A stretch of 64,000 nt of DNA, taken from Balneolaceae bacterium. Its GTDB lineage: Bacteria; Bacteroidota; Rhodothermia; Balneolales; Balneolaceae. The stretch lies in NCBI GenBank assembly GCA_034521445.1, contig JAXHMM010000005.1:124001-188000 (forward strand), written 5' to 3'. This document shows positions 1-7,800 of the stretch, piece by piece; the first letter of the stretch is position 1, and every line of letters starts with the position of its first letter. The notes beneath the pieces were generated by a model, which was not told where the DNA came from, made no database searches, and worked only from the letters and a program-made list of their open reading frames with translations. The position numbers and the translations under genes were made by a program.

Positions 1-1
1 A

Positions 2-1135
2 TGGGTGGCCCAGGCCAGCTCCCTGCAGGGGCTCACCGAGTATGTGGCGGCCCATCCCGGGCGCGTCTCCATCCTCTCGACCAGCCTGCAGAACCCCGAC
101 TCCACCCTTGCCTACGGCCCGCACGCCCCACACACCATGGGCACCCTGGGCAATTTCTTCCTGCTGGCCGAGTTTGCGCGCCGGGCCGAGGCCGGCGAGC
201 TGGATCCCTCCCATACCGTGCCCCTGGAGGCCGTGGAGCGCTACCAGCTGCCCTACATGGACGCCACCAACCACCGCAACGCGCTCCGCAGCCTGGCGGA
301 GGGCGAAGATATACGGTCTGCAGAAATAGGGCGGCGGATCACCCTCGGGGCGCTCATGCAGTCGGCCGTGCAGTTCAATGACCTTGCCGCCTCCGACTGG
401 CTCTGGTTCCGCCTGGCCGGGGAGGGCGGCGAAAACCTGGACGCCCTCATGGCCCGCATGGGACTGTCCGACACCGAACTTCCCCTCCCCTTCAGCGGAC
501 TCTACACCGTCCTGAATCCACACCTGGCGGGCGCCACGTGGCCGGCGCACCTGGACAGCCTGGGTCGCATGGACCGCCGGACCTTCACCGACTCGGTCAT
601 AGCCGCCGCGCGGCGCCTGCATGACGATCCCGCCTTCCGCGAACGGGTGCAGGACACCTTTCGCCGCCATGAGGGAATGGGCATCGGTTTCACGCAGCAG
701 CGCGACGCCCTGGCCCTCTTTCCCAAGTCCACCGCCGCCGAGCTGGCCGGGCTCATGGAGGGCCTGCAGCGCGACAGCCTCCTCTCGTCCGCCGTATCCC
801 GGCGCATCAAGAGCTACATGGACTGGCCCCTCGAGGGAGGACGGCTCACCCAGGACTTCTCCTCCTACGGCGCCCTCTACGACTCCCGCCTGGGCATGGC
901 CAACGGCATGGACTACGGGTCCTCCGCCTACACCGGTGAACCCTTCGCGCAGACCGTCTATTTCGATCCCCTGCAGGTGGCCTTCTGGTTTCATATGAGC
1001 AGCAACCTGATGCACCAGGATTTCCAGCAGCGCCTGATCTGGGACCCTGCCCTGCGCCGGGCCACGGCCCAAGCCATCCTCGAGGCCGGATCAGCCACCG
1101 CACCAACCGATACGCTGAACCCCGAACAACCATGA
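2..1135 (+). CDS. Beta-lactamase-like serine hydrolase fold protein, probably catalytically degenerate (5' partial)
   Basis: The frame is open from the window edge, so the true start lies upstream; the GTG at base 5 is only the first possible start inside the window. The layout resembles the class A beta-lactamase/transpeptidase fold: a helix after HTMGTLGNFFLLAEF, then AGELDPSHTVPL, then a helical block with QFNDLAASDWLWFRL that sits where SDN normally lies. The catalytic SxxK reads as TMGTLG, and no convincing SDN or KTG motif remains, so hydrolase activity is doubtful. It could be a pseudoenzyme that binds a peptidoglycan-like ligand; that is inference. The stop overlaps the start of the next gene by 4 bases, so the two are probably co-transcribed. 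The fold call is moderate; no substrate is proposed. Confidence 0.55.
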   Translation, partial: WVAQASSLQGLTEYVAAHPGRVSILSTSLQNPDSTLAYGPHAPHTMGTLGNFFLLAEFARRAEAGELDPSHTVPLEAVERYQLPYMDATNHRNALRSLAEGEDIRSAEIGRRITLGALMQSAVQFNDLAASDWLWFRLAGEGGENLDALMARMGLSDTELPLPFSGLYTVLNPHLAGATWPAHLDSLGRMDRRTFTDSVIAAARRLHDDPAFRERVQDTFRRHEGMGIGFTQQRDALALFPKSTAAELAGLMEGLQRDSLLSSAVSRRIKSYMDWPLEGGRLTQDFSSYGALYDSRLGMANGMDYGSSAYTGEPFAQTVYFDPLQVAFWFHMSSNLMHQDFQQRLIWDPALRRATAQAILEAGSATAPTDTLNPEQP

Positions 1136-1620
1136 GCCGATACCACCTCATCTACCTGATCTGGCTGCTCCCGGCCTACCTCCTCTTTCTCTGCATCCAC
1201 CAGGTGACGGTCTACAACGGGGTGGTCGACACCTTCGAAAACGGCAAGACCTATACGGCCGAGGTGGTAGAGTTCGAACTCAAGCAGATCGCAGCCCAGA
1301 CCAACGGCTACGTAGTGCTCCGCTTCCAGACCGGGCAGGAGCAGGTGCAGCGCCGCCTCTCCCTCCCCGTCGAGATGGCCGCGTCCCTCCAGGAAACCGC
1401 CGTCATTCCCGTGCGTTACCGGCCCGATGCTTTCCAGGAGATTGTCATGGTGCCTACCTACAACACCCAGAAGGGACTGGCCCTGACCAACATGGGCATG
1501 GCCCTGGTGGGCTTCCTGATTACCCTGCCCATCGCCTGGATCGCCCACCGCTTCGCCGGCAGGAGCATCGCGGGGGGCGAAGAACAACTTGTCATTGAAC
1601 GCATCGACCGCGATGAGTAA
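1132..1620 (+). CDS. DUF3592-like membrane protein
   Basis: A 162-residue protein with an N-terminal membrane segment (about residues 5-22, LIWLLPAYLLFLC) and a second near residues 120-140 (GMALVGFLITLPIAWI). Between them is a soluble beta-rich domain that probably faces the periplasm. The pattern of two helices around a domain containing a VxVRYRPD-like strand recalls DUF3592 proteins, whose function is not established. The ATG overlaps the stop of the upstream beta-lactamase-like gene, and the end overlaps the downstream methylase, so translational coupling in a three-gene unit is likely. I do not recognise a specific function. Confidence 0.6.
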   Translation: MSRYHLIYLIWLLPAYLLFLCIHQVTVYNGVVDTFENGKTYTAEVVEFELKQIAAQTNGYVVLRFQTGQEQVQRRLSLPVEMAASLQETAVIPVRYRPDAFQEIVMVPTYNTQKGLALTNMGMALVGFLITLPIAWIAHRFAGRSIAGGEEQLVIERIDRDE

Positions 1621-2338
1621 CGAGAGCTCCCGAGGCACCCTCTACCTGCTTCCCAACACCCTGGGCAAGACGCCCGAAAACAACACCATCCCTGAGTACG
1701 TGCTGCGGGTCATCCGCTCCCTGGATCACCTGGTGGTGGAAAACACCCAGGCGGCCGTGCGCTACCTGCAGTGGGTGGGCGATGCCAAACCGGAATATGA
1801 AATCCAGTTCCGCGTGCTCAACAAGAAGACGCCTGACCACGAAATCGCCTCCTTCGTCAAGCCACTGCGCGAGGGCCACGACGTGGGACTGCTCTCGGAG
1901 GCGGGCATGCCCGCAGTGGCCGACCCCGGCTCCGCGCTGGTGCAGCTGGCCCACGCCGAGGGCGTCCGCGTGGCTCCCCTCACCGGACCCTCCTCCATTT
2001 TCCTGGCCCTGGCCGCCAGCGGTTTCAACGGCCAGCAGTTCTGCTTCCACGGCTACCTGCCCATCGACAGGAACCAGCGGCGCTCCACCATCCAGCGCCT
2101 GGAGAAGCGCGCGCAGAAAGACGGCGCCACACAGATCTTCATGGAGGCGCCTCACCGCAACGACGCCATCGTAGAGGACGTGCTGGAGCTCTGCGCAGGC
2201 GACACCCGCTTCTGCACCGCCACCAACCTCACCCTGCCCGACGAGAAGATCCGCTCGGCGCCGGTGTCCAGGTGGAAGGAATCCGATCCGGCGTCCATCC
2301 ACAAGGAGCCCACTATCTTCCTGCTGGCGGCCTCCTAA
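1613..2338 (+). CDS. SAM-dependent methyltransferase, tetrapyrrole methylase fold (RsmI-like)
   Basis: A 241-residue TP-methylase-fold protein of the group that contains RsmI, which 2'-O-methylates C1402 of 16S rRNA. Visible signatures are LYLLPNTLGK at the N-terminus, the glycine-rich LLSEAGMPAVADPG near residue 95, LTGPSSIFLALAASG in the SAM pocket region and EAPHRND in place of the usual ESPHR. It is shorter than full RsmI (about 280 residues) and lacks its C-terminal extension. It therefore resembles the short RsmI paralogue common in Bacteroidota, whose target is uncertain. I chose the ATG at 1613, which overlaps the upstream stop, over an in-frame start at 1589 because the methylase homology begins immediately after it. 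Confidence 0.75.
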   Translation: MSNESSRGTLYLLPNTLGKTPENNTIPEYVLRVIRSLDHLVVENTQAAVRYLQWVGDAKPEYEIQFRVLNKKTPDHEIASFVKPLREGHDVGLLSEAGMPAVADPGSALVQLAHAEGVRVAPLTGPSSIFLALAASGFNGQQFCFHGYLPIDRNQRRSTIQRLEKRAQKDGATQIFMEAPHRNDAIVEDVLELCAGDTRFCTATNLTLPDEKIRSAPVSRWKESDPASIHKEPTIFLLAAS

Positions 2339-2341
2339 GAA

Positions 2342-2367
2342 GGCCTCCCCCACGGCGGCGGAAGGCC
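2342..2367. terminator. Possible bidirectional terminator hairpin between convergent genes
   Basis: GGCCTCC and GGAAGGCC form an imperfect GC-rich stem between the convergent stops of the RsmI-like gene and the ankyrin gene. A clear T-tract is missing on both sides, so the call rests only on position and dyad symmetry. Confidence 0.3.
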
Positions 2368-2393
2368 CTTGGTTACGAAGCATCGTGACGTGC

Positions 2394-2771
2394 TCAGGCG
2401 CCGGCTTCTTCCAGCAGGTGCACGATCTCCTCGTAGTTGTGAGCACTGGCCTGGTCCTTGGCCGACCAGCCGCGGTCATCCAGCACGTCCACGTCGCTGT
2501 GATGCTGTATGAGCACCTGCACGATGTCGTTGTGTCCCTTGTCGGACGCCCAGTAGAGGGCGCTGGTCCCGCGGTTGTCGCGGATATTCACGTCCGCGCC
2601 GTGGTCCAGTAGAAATTGGACGATGTCCAGGTGTCCGTGCTTGGCCGCTTTCAGAAGTGCGGTACGACGGTGTTCGTCGGCCGTGTTCACATTTATACCC
2701 GCTTCCACGGCCCTGCGAATGCTGTCGATATCGCCGCGCTCTGCTGCATCAAGAAAGGAGTCTTCGGTCAT
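2394..2771 (-). CDS. Small ankyrin-repeat protein
   Basis: A 125-residue protein made almost entirely of ankyrin repeats. About three full helix-turn-helix-loop units are visible, with the hallmark segments RTALLKAAKHGHLDIVQFLLDHGADVN and a second repeat of the G-xSALYWASDKGHNDIV type, plus partial capping repeats at both ends. There is no signal peptide or membrane helix, so it is probably a cytoplasmic protein-protein interaction module with an unknown partner. It has its own minus-strand frame next to the M49-like lipoprotein gene, which lies 64 bases upstream on the same strand, so it may be the last gene of that transcript. Confidence 0.85.
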   Translation of the reverse strand: MTEDSFLDAAERGDIDSIRRAVEAGINVNTADEHRRTALLKAAKHGHLDIVQFLLDHGADVNIRDNRGTSALYWASDKGHNDIVQVLIQHHSDVDVLDDRGWSAKDQASAHNYEEIVHLLEEAGA

Positions 2772-2835
2772 AAGCTAACCTCCGATGGTTGGATTGGGAG
2801 AAAGGGTCTTATCCATGGTAATCCATTGCCCCGAC

Positions 2836-4476
2836 TTAATCAAATAACCCGAGCACCTCCACGCCCTGGTTGAAGGTCACATCCCTTGGAATGCCGGCCT
2901 CATCCAGGCGGTCAAGCTGGGCCTCCAGGCGCTCGTCCACCACCAGGTAGGTCTCCACGAACTGCGAGACCGCCTCGTAGTCGCCGTTGCCCTGCATGAC
3001 CAGGATGTCACGGGAGAGGGCGTCGGCGGCCTCCGCCATCCGCTCGAAATCCACCGCCCAGGTCTGCGACTCCTCGTCGAAGGTAAAGGCCCCCTGCTCC
3101 TGGAAGTAGTTGAAGCGGATCAGGTTGGCCTTGCCGTGGGCGCTGGACTGCCCGAAACGGATGGAGCGGAAGATGCTGGCCAGGAAGGTCACGTAGTTCT
3201 CCTCCATGCTGCCCTCGGTGACCATGCCGCTTTCGCGCAGTTCCGAAATCATATAGAGTCCCAGCACGTCGGCCTTGCCCTCTTCCAGGGCGGAGGCGTG
3301 GTCGCGCAGCGCCTCGCGCACCGTGCCGCCGCCGTCGACAGTGTTCTTGATGCCCAACCCGTGGGCCACCTCGTGAAACATGGTGTTGGCAAAAAAGGCG
3401 TCGAAGGTGATGTAGCCTCGCTGCTCTTCGGCGATCAGCATCTCCGAAATGGGTACCAGGATCTCCTCGTACTTGGCCCGCATGGCGTTCTTGAGCTGCA
3501 GTCGCCGGGTGCCCTTCTCCAGCTGCACCTGCTCGTCATTGGGCAGGTTGATGGCGATGGTTTTCGAGCCCGCGTTGGCATCGCCGGCGTAGTAGACCGC
3601 ATCGTAGGCGTTCAGCTCCGACTCGGTGCCCGGCGACTCCTGCTTATAGCGCTCGTCCACCGGCAGGCCGCGCTGCAGCTCCGGCAGCACCTCGGTGTAG
3701 CGGGAGAGGCGGCGGCTCCAGGCCTGGTCCTTGACCAGCACAAAAGCCTCGTGGGCCGCCTTGTAGCCGTAAAGCTGGTCCTCGTAGGTCTCTATGGGAC
3801 CAATAACCACCTCGATGGTATTGGTTTTCATGTCCATCCAGGCCAGGTCGCTCTCCCGGTACTCGCCGGTAAGAAGGGCTTCGGCGCGCAGGTTGAGATA
3901 GCGCTGCAGCCCGGGATTCTGCGCCAGCAGGGCGGCCTCCTTCAGCTTGGCCGCCGCCCGTTCGTGTTGCTCGGCAAAGGCCTCATGGTAGGGCACCGCC
4001 TGCAGGCTGCCCGCCGAGTCCCGCCGCACCATGGTGTAGAGGTCGTCCTTCGCCTCGCTGTCCCAGGCTTCGAACTCCTCGCCGGTCATGTCCTCCGGAT
4101 AGAAATTGGCGCCCGCCGGCTTGGGTCCAATGCCCTCCACAAAAGACTCGTTATTGTTGAGGCGGTCCCAGGGTCCGTAGTTGATCTGCGCCAACCGCTG
4201 CATTTCAGGGTGACCGATGCGGTTCATGAGTGCGGTACGGTCGCCCCAGGCCTGCATCCAGAATACTTCGTCCATGGCCCCGGCGGCTTCGATAAGAATG
4301 GGAATCATACGGCGCTGGCTCTCGCTGAGCGAGTCCACCTCCGCGGTAAGGGTGACGGAGGTGTACTGCCCGAGGCGTTCCTCCACGCCCATGCCCTCCC
4401 CGCTTTCGCAGGCGGAAATCAGCAGGGCGGCAAGGGCCAGGGAGATGCCGGAAAGGAAAATGGATGTCTTCTTCAT
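2836..4476 (-). CDS. M49-like zinc metallopeptidase lipoprotein
   Basis: A 546-residue lipoprotein. The N-terminus has a lysine-rich start, a hydrophobic stretch and a lipobox ending LLISAC (Cys about residue 23), so it should be anchored in the outer or inner membrane facing the periplasm. The zinc site is recognisable as FHEVAHGLGI followed about 35 residues later by SALEEGKADVLGLY, the arrangement of peptidase family M49 (dipeptidyl-peptidase III) and of the M49-like tail of some Nudix proteins. True DPP III has the longer HExxxH signature, whereas this one has the ordinary five-residue HExxH. It is probably a periplasmic peptidase or hydrolase; the substrate is unknown. It is divergent from the amidase gene across an AT-rich gap. 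Confidence 0.75.
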   Translation of the reverse strand: MKKTSIFLSGISLALAALLISACESGEGMGVEERLGQYTSVTLTAEVDSLSESQRRMIPILIEAAGAMDEVFWMQAWGDRTALMNRIGHPEMQRLAQINYGPWDRLNNNESFVEGIGPKPAGANFYPEDMTGEEFEAWDSEAKDDLYTMVRRDSAGSLQAVPYHEAFAEQHERAAAKLKEAALLAQNPGLQRYLNLRAEALLTGEYRESDLAWMDMKTNTIEVVIGPIETYEDQLYGYKAAHEAFVLVKDQAWSRRLSRYTEVLPELQRGLPVDERYKQESPGTESELNAYDAVYYAGDANAGSKTIAINLPNDEQVQLEKGTRRLQLKNAMRAKYEEILVPISEMLIAEEQRGYITFDAFFANTMFHEVAHGLGIKNTVDGGGTVREALRDHASALEEGKADVLGLYMISELRESGMVTEGSMEENYVTFLASIFRSIRFGQSSAHGKANLIRFNYFQEQGAFTFDEESQTWAVDFERMAEAADALSRDILVMQGNGDYEAVSQFVETYLVVDERLEAQLDRLDEAGIPRDVTFNQGVEVLGLFD

Positions 4477-4677
4477 ACGGTCGGAATCAGGTTTGGCGGT
4501 TCGAGATAAGCAAAAATCTACGTCTGGATGGCATTATATGCAAAATGATTCTTAGAATAGGCCCCCATTAAGCTTCAAAGAAAAAAAGCTAATTTTTAAA
4601 ATTTTTAAAATATTAACTAACTTGTACAGGTTGCAAAAAATAACCAACGCACGGTTACTCTTAGCCCCTTTACGGTG
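4477..4677. promoter_or_regulatory. AT-rich divergent intergenic region
   Basis: The region separates the divergent M49-like and amidase genes and is sharply richer in A and T than its surroundings. It holds two abutting copies of TTTTTAAAA (4593-4610), a partial inverted pair AAGCTT/AAGCT (about 4570-4590) and a minus-strand TATAAT (4533-4538). The composition suggests promoters for both genes, possibly with an upstream AT element; no regulator can be named. Confidence 0.45.
4533..4538 (-). promoter_or_regulatory. Putative -10 hexamer (TATAAT) for the M49-like lipoprotein gene
   Basis: A perfect TATAAT is read on the minus strand about 55 bases before the start codon of the lipoprotein gene. 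No good -35 hexamer accompanies it, and Bacteroidota promoters usually differ from this consensus, so confidence is low. Confidence 0.3.
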
Positions 4678-5979
4678 ATGCGCAATCCCACGGCTGCCAC
4701 ATCACGTACATCTGCACCGGCACCAGTATTGCGGGGATGCTTCTGCTTCCTGCTCCTCGCATGCCTGCCCCTGGCTACACTGGCGCAGCTCAATCGCGTC
4801 TCCACCGCCGAGCGCAGCGACGGCAAGGGCCACGTCATACGCTTCCATATGACCCAGGAAGCGGATTCCTTTCAGGTATTCCAGCCGGAAGTCAACCTCA
4901 TACAGATGGCCGTCTATGGGGAGGATATTGACACCGCCGGCGTGGAACTGGACAACCTGCAGGAAGCATTCGACGAAATAAGCCTTTACGACATCCCCTC
5001 TGGCGTGGGCGTGGACGTCTACCTTGCACAGGATGAGCACTACCTGGCGCGTTCCTACCACGATGGGTCCAGCAGCGACCTGCTGCTGGCGCTCACACGC
5101 TCCGGCCGCAGCGACGTACAGGCCCTCAGCGAAAACCACGAGCCGGTGATGTGGTCTCGTTTTACCGTACAGGCCGAGAGCCTGCTGGCCCGGGGCGGGT
5201 CCGACTCGGACGTGCCGATGGACGAGACCTACGAGAAGATGAAGGACAAGATTCAGTTTGACCGCGTCGTGATCGATGCGGGACACGGGGGACACGACCC
5301 GGGCTCCATCGGCTACCGAGGCGTTTATGAGAAGGACATCGTCCTCACCATCGCCAAAAAGGTCGGCGGCTACATCGAGGAGAGCGAGGAGATGCAGAAT
5401 GTGGAGGTGATCTACACGCGGTCCGGCGATGAGTTCTACGACCTGGAGGAGCGGGGCAGCATCGCCAACCGTGCGGAAGGCGACCTCTTTGTCTCCATTC
5501 ACGCCAATTCAAGCGCCTCGCGGCAGGCCCACGGCACCGAAACCTACTTCCTGGGTACGGCCCGCACGCAGAGCGCGCTGGAGACCATGAAGCGGGAGAA
5601 CAGCGTGGCCAACCTGGAGAACGGAAATTCCGACGAGCTCACCCAGGAACAGCTGCTTACCTATGAGCTGCTCAACAGCGGGTACATTGCGTCCAGTGAA
5701 GAGCTGGCGGGCATGATACAGGACCAGCTCGCCAACCGCGCACAGCGGCGCTCGCGGGGCGTCAAACAGGCCGGCTTCATCGTGCTTTTCCACGCCTCCA
5801 TGCCCGCCGTGCTTATCGAAACGGGCTTCATCAGCAATCCCGGAGAGGCGCGCTACCTCTCCTCCGACTGGGGCCAGAGCATCGTGGCTTCGGCCATCTT
5901 CCGCGCCATCCGGAACTACAAGGTGCAATACGACGCCGATCAGCATTTGACCACCAAAGAAGAAGAACGCCGCCCTTGA
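4678..5979 (+). CDS. amiC: N-acetylmuramoyl-L-alanine amidase (Amidase_3), AmiC-like
   Basis: A 433-residue secreted zinc amidase that cleaves the bond between N-acetylmuramic acid and L-alanine in peptidoglycan, used in daughter-cell separation and wall turnover. A signal peptide (CFCFLLLACLPLATLAQL) is followed by an N-terminal AMIN-like beta domain (about residues 40-160). The catalytic Amidase_3 domain runs from about residue 190. Zinc and catalytic residues are visible in VIDAGHGGHDPG (His), GVYEKDIVL (Glu), FVSIHANSS (His) and LIETGFISN (Glu). The ATG at 4678 is preferred; an adjacent in-frame GTG at 4675 is possible. Its stop overlaps the TTG start of udk, so the two are translationally coupled. 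Confidence 0.9.
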   Translation: MRNPTAATSRTSAPAPVLRGCFCFLLLACLPLATLAQLNRVSTAERSDGKGHVIRFHMTQEADSFQVFQPEVNLIQMAVYGEDIDTAGVELDNLQEAFDEISLYDIPSGVGVDVYLAQDEHYLARSYHDGSSSDLLLALTRSGRSDVQALSENHEPVMWSRFTVQAESLLARGGSDSDVPMDETYEKMKDKIQFDRVVIDAGHGGHDPGSIGYRGVYEKDIVLTIAKKVGGYIEESEEMQNVEVIYTRSGDEFYDLEERGSIANRAEGDLFVSIHANSSASRQAHGTETYFLGTARTQSALETMKRENSVANLENGNSDELTQEQLLTYELLNSGYIASSEELAGMIQDQLANRAQRRSRGVKQAGFIVLFHASMPAVLIETGFISNPGEARYLSSDWGQSIVASAIFRAIRNYKVQYDADQHLTTKEEERRP

Positions 5980-6608
5980 GTCCAGTCGTCATCGGAGTAG
6001 CCGGAGGAAGCGGATCGGGGAAGACCACCGTGGTGCACCACATCATCGATGCCGTGGGCGAGGAGAACATCACGCTGCTGCAGCACGACTCCTACTACCG
6101 CGACCTGAATCATCTTCCCTTCGAGGAGCGCAAAGCTCAGAATTTTGACCACCCCGAAGCCCTGGAGACCGAACTGATGATTCGCCACCTGCGGCGCCTG
6201 ATCGAAGGCGAGGCGGTGGAAGTGCCCGTGTACGACTTCAGCCGACATATGCGCACCGGAAAAACGGAGACGGCGTGTCCCTCGGGGGTGATCCTCATCG
6301 ACGGCATTCTCATTTTCGTGGAAAAGGCGCTGCGCCGACTGATGGACATCAAAATCTATGTGGATACCGACGACGACGTGCGCCTGGTGCGCCGCATCCG
6401 CCGCGACATCATGGAGCGTGACCGCGACCTGAAGGGCGTGCTCGACCAGTACGAATCGCAGGTGCGTCCCATGCACCTGGAGTTCGTGGAACCCAGCAAA
6501 CGCTACGCCGACGTGATCATCCCCCGCGGGGGACAGAACGCGGTAGCCCTCGACATGGTCAACGCCCTCATTCAGGAACGACTCGGCAGGCAGGCGGATT
6601 TAACATAG
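5976..6608 (+). CDS. udk: Uridine kinase
   Basis: A 210-residue P-loop kinase that phosphorylates uridine and cytidine with ATP or GTP in the pyrimidine salvage pathway. The Walker A motif GGSGSGKTT is at residues 9-17. LLQHDSYYRDL and NFDHPEALE are characteristic of the uridine kinase/phosphoribulokinase family, as are VPVYDFSRHMR and the lid segment RLVRRIRRDIMERDR. Length matches the family (about 205-215). The start is a TTG that overlaps the amiC stop (TTGA), and no nearby ATG would keep the P-loop, so the rare start is well supported. Confidence 0.93.
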   Translation: MSPVVIGVAGGSGSGKTTVVHHIIDAVGEENITLLQHDSYYRDLNHLPFEERKAQNFDHPEALETELMIRHLRRLIEGEAVEVPVYDFSRHMRTGKTETACPSGVILIDGILIFVEKALRRLMDIKIYVDTDDDVRLVRRIRRDIMERDRDLKGVLDQYESQVRPMHLEFVEPSKRYADVIIPRGGQNAVALDMVNALIQERLGRQADLT

Positions 6609-6671
6609 TCGGGGACCATCGCAGGAATTCCAACAGGGCCGCGCGACGCAGCGGCCGGCAACACTTTTACC

Positions 6672-7394
6672 ATGAACATAGAGAACAAGACCGCCATCGT
6701 AACGGGAGCCAGCAGAGGCATCGGACGCGCCTTCAGCGCGGCCCTGGTGCGGAAGGGCGCCAGGGTCTACGGCCTGGCGCGCAGCGGGGACAAACTGGAC
6801 GAAGTGCGCGACGAGCTTGGAAATGCCTTCCAGCCCGTCGTATGCGATGTGACCGACCATGACGCCATCGAACAGTGGGTAGACGAGACCTTTGATGCCT
6901 CCAACCGTCCCGATATCCTCGTCAACAACGCGGGACTGGGGCTGTTCGGGGACGTGGACCGGCTGCCGCTGGAGGATTGGGAGACCATGGTTCGCACCAA
7001 CCTCAACGGCGTATTCTACATGACCCGCCAGCTGGTGCCTCACATGAAAGAGCATCCCGGCGTGTGCCACATCATCAACATCGCCTCCATCGCCGGCAAA
7101 ATCGGCAATCCGCAGCTCTCCGGCTACAACGCTACCAAATTCGGGGTGCGAGGCTTCACACAGGCCCTTTTCCAGGAACTGCGCTACGACGGCATCAAGG
7201 TGACCGGCTTTTACCCGGGGTCCATCGCCACCGACTTTTTCAACAGCTCCGAGGGCGCCGACACCCACCCCAACATGATGATGCCGGACGACGTGGCCAA
7301 GGTGCTGACCGACACTCTCGAGACGCCCGACAATTTCCTGATCAGCGACGTCACCATGCGCCCCCTCAATCCCAAACGACCCGACGACTCCTGA
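6672..7394 (+). CDS. Short-chain dehydrogenase/reductase
   Basis: A 240-residue classical SDR: a Rossmann-fold NAD(P)-dependent oxidoreductase. The cofactor motif TGASRGIG is near residue 12, the structural NNAG near residue 86 (ILVNNAGLGLF), the catalytic Ser in NIASIAGKIG and the catalytic pair YNATK about 13 residues later. SDRs of this type are soluble, and the substrate cannot be read from sequence. The gene starts 63 bases after udk, and its stop overlaps the ATG of the DUF4296 lipoprotein gene, so it is probably in the same transcript. Confidence 0.88.
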   Translation: MNIENKTAIVTGASRGIGRAFSAALVRKGARVYGLARSGDKLDEVRDELGNAFQPVVCDVTDHDAIEQWVDETFDASNRPDILVNNAGLGLFGDVDRLPLEDWETMVRTNLNGVFYMTRQLVPHMKEHPGVCHIINIASIAGKIGNPQLSGYNATKFGVRGFTQALFQELRYDGIKVTGFYPGSIATDFFNSSEGADTHPNMMMPDDVAKVLTDTLETPDNFLISDVTMRPLNPKRPDDS

Positions 7395-7789
7395 TGCGCC
7401 ATGCCCTCGCCGCCGGACTGGGATTGCTGCTGATGGCGGCGCTCCCGGCCTGCTCACAGACCGGGACTCCCGGCAGCACGGAGAATCCCGTACCGCCCGA
7501 CTCCCTGCTCGCCGAGGAGACCTACGTCGACCTGCTGGTGGAGCTGCAGCTGCTGCGCTCCTACACCCGTACCCAGCCCGACTCGGTGGATACCGACTCC
7601 CTGCAGCGGGCCATCTTCCGCCGCTACGGAGTAGACGCCGACCGCTTCCGCCGCAGCCACGACTTCTACCAGAAGGATCTGGAGGCGCAGAAGCAGCGCA
7701 TCGACCGGGCCATCGAGGAGTTACGAATGGACCAGGTGAATACGCGCGACACCTCACAGACCGACAGCGTCCCGGACCAGGGCGGCTGA
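7394..7789 (+). CDS. DUF4296 lipoprotein
   Basis: A 131-residue predicted lipoprotein: hydrophobic leader LGLLLMAALPAC with the lipobox Cys near residue 21, then a short low-complexity linker and a helical domain. The domain shows the DUF4296 pattern, including VELQLLRSY, FRRYGVDADRFRRSHDFYQKD and a long charged helix. DUF4296 proteins are small lipoproteins typical of Bacteroidota with no known function. The ATG overlaps the SDR stop, so this start is firm. The stop lies 11 bases from that of the convergent recQ gene. Confidence 0.8.
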   Translation: MRHALAAGLGLLLMAALPACSQTGTPGSTENPVPPDSLLAEETYVDLLVELQLLRSYTRTQPDSVDTDSLQRAIFRRYGVDADRFRRSHDFYQKDLEAQKQRIDRAIEELRMDQVNTRDTSQTDSVPDQGG

Positions 7790-7800
7790 AAGGCCGGGCT

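Noticed and set aside
3136-4509. Large plus-strand open frame opposite the M49-like gene
   Set aside because: It is Val/Leu/Gly/His-rich, lacks any motif, and exactly mirrors the codon bias of the true minus-strand gene.
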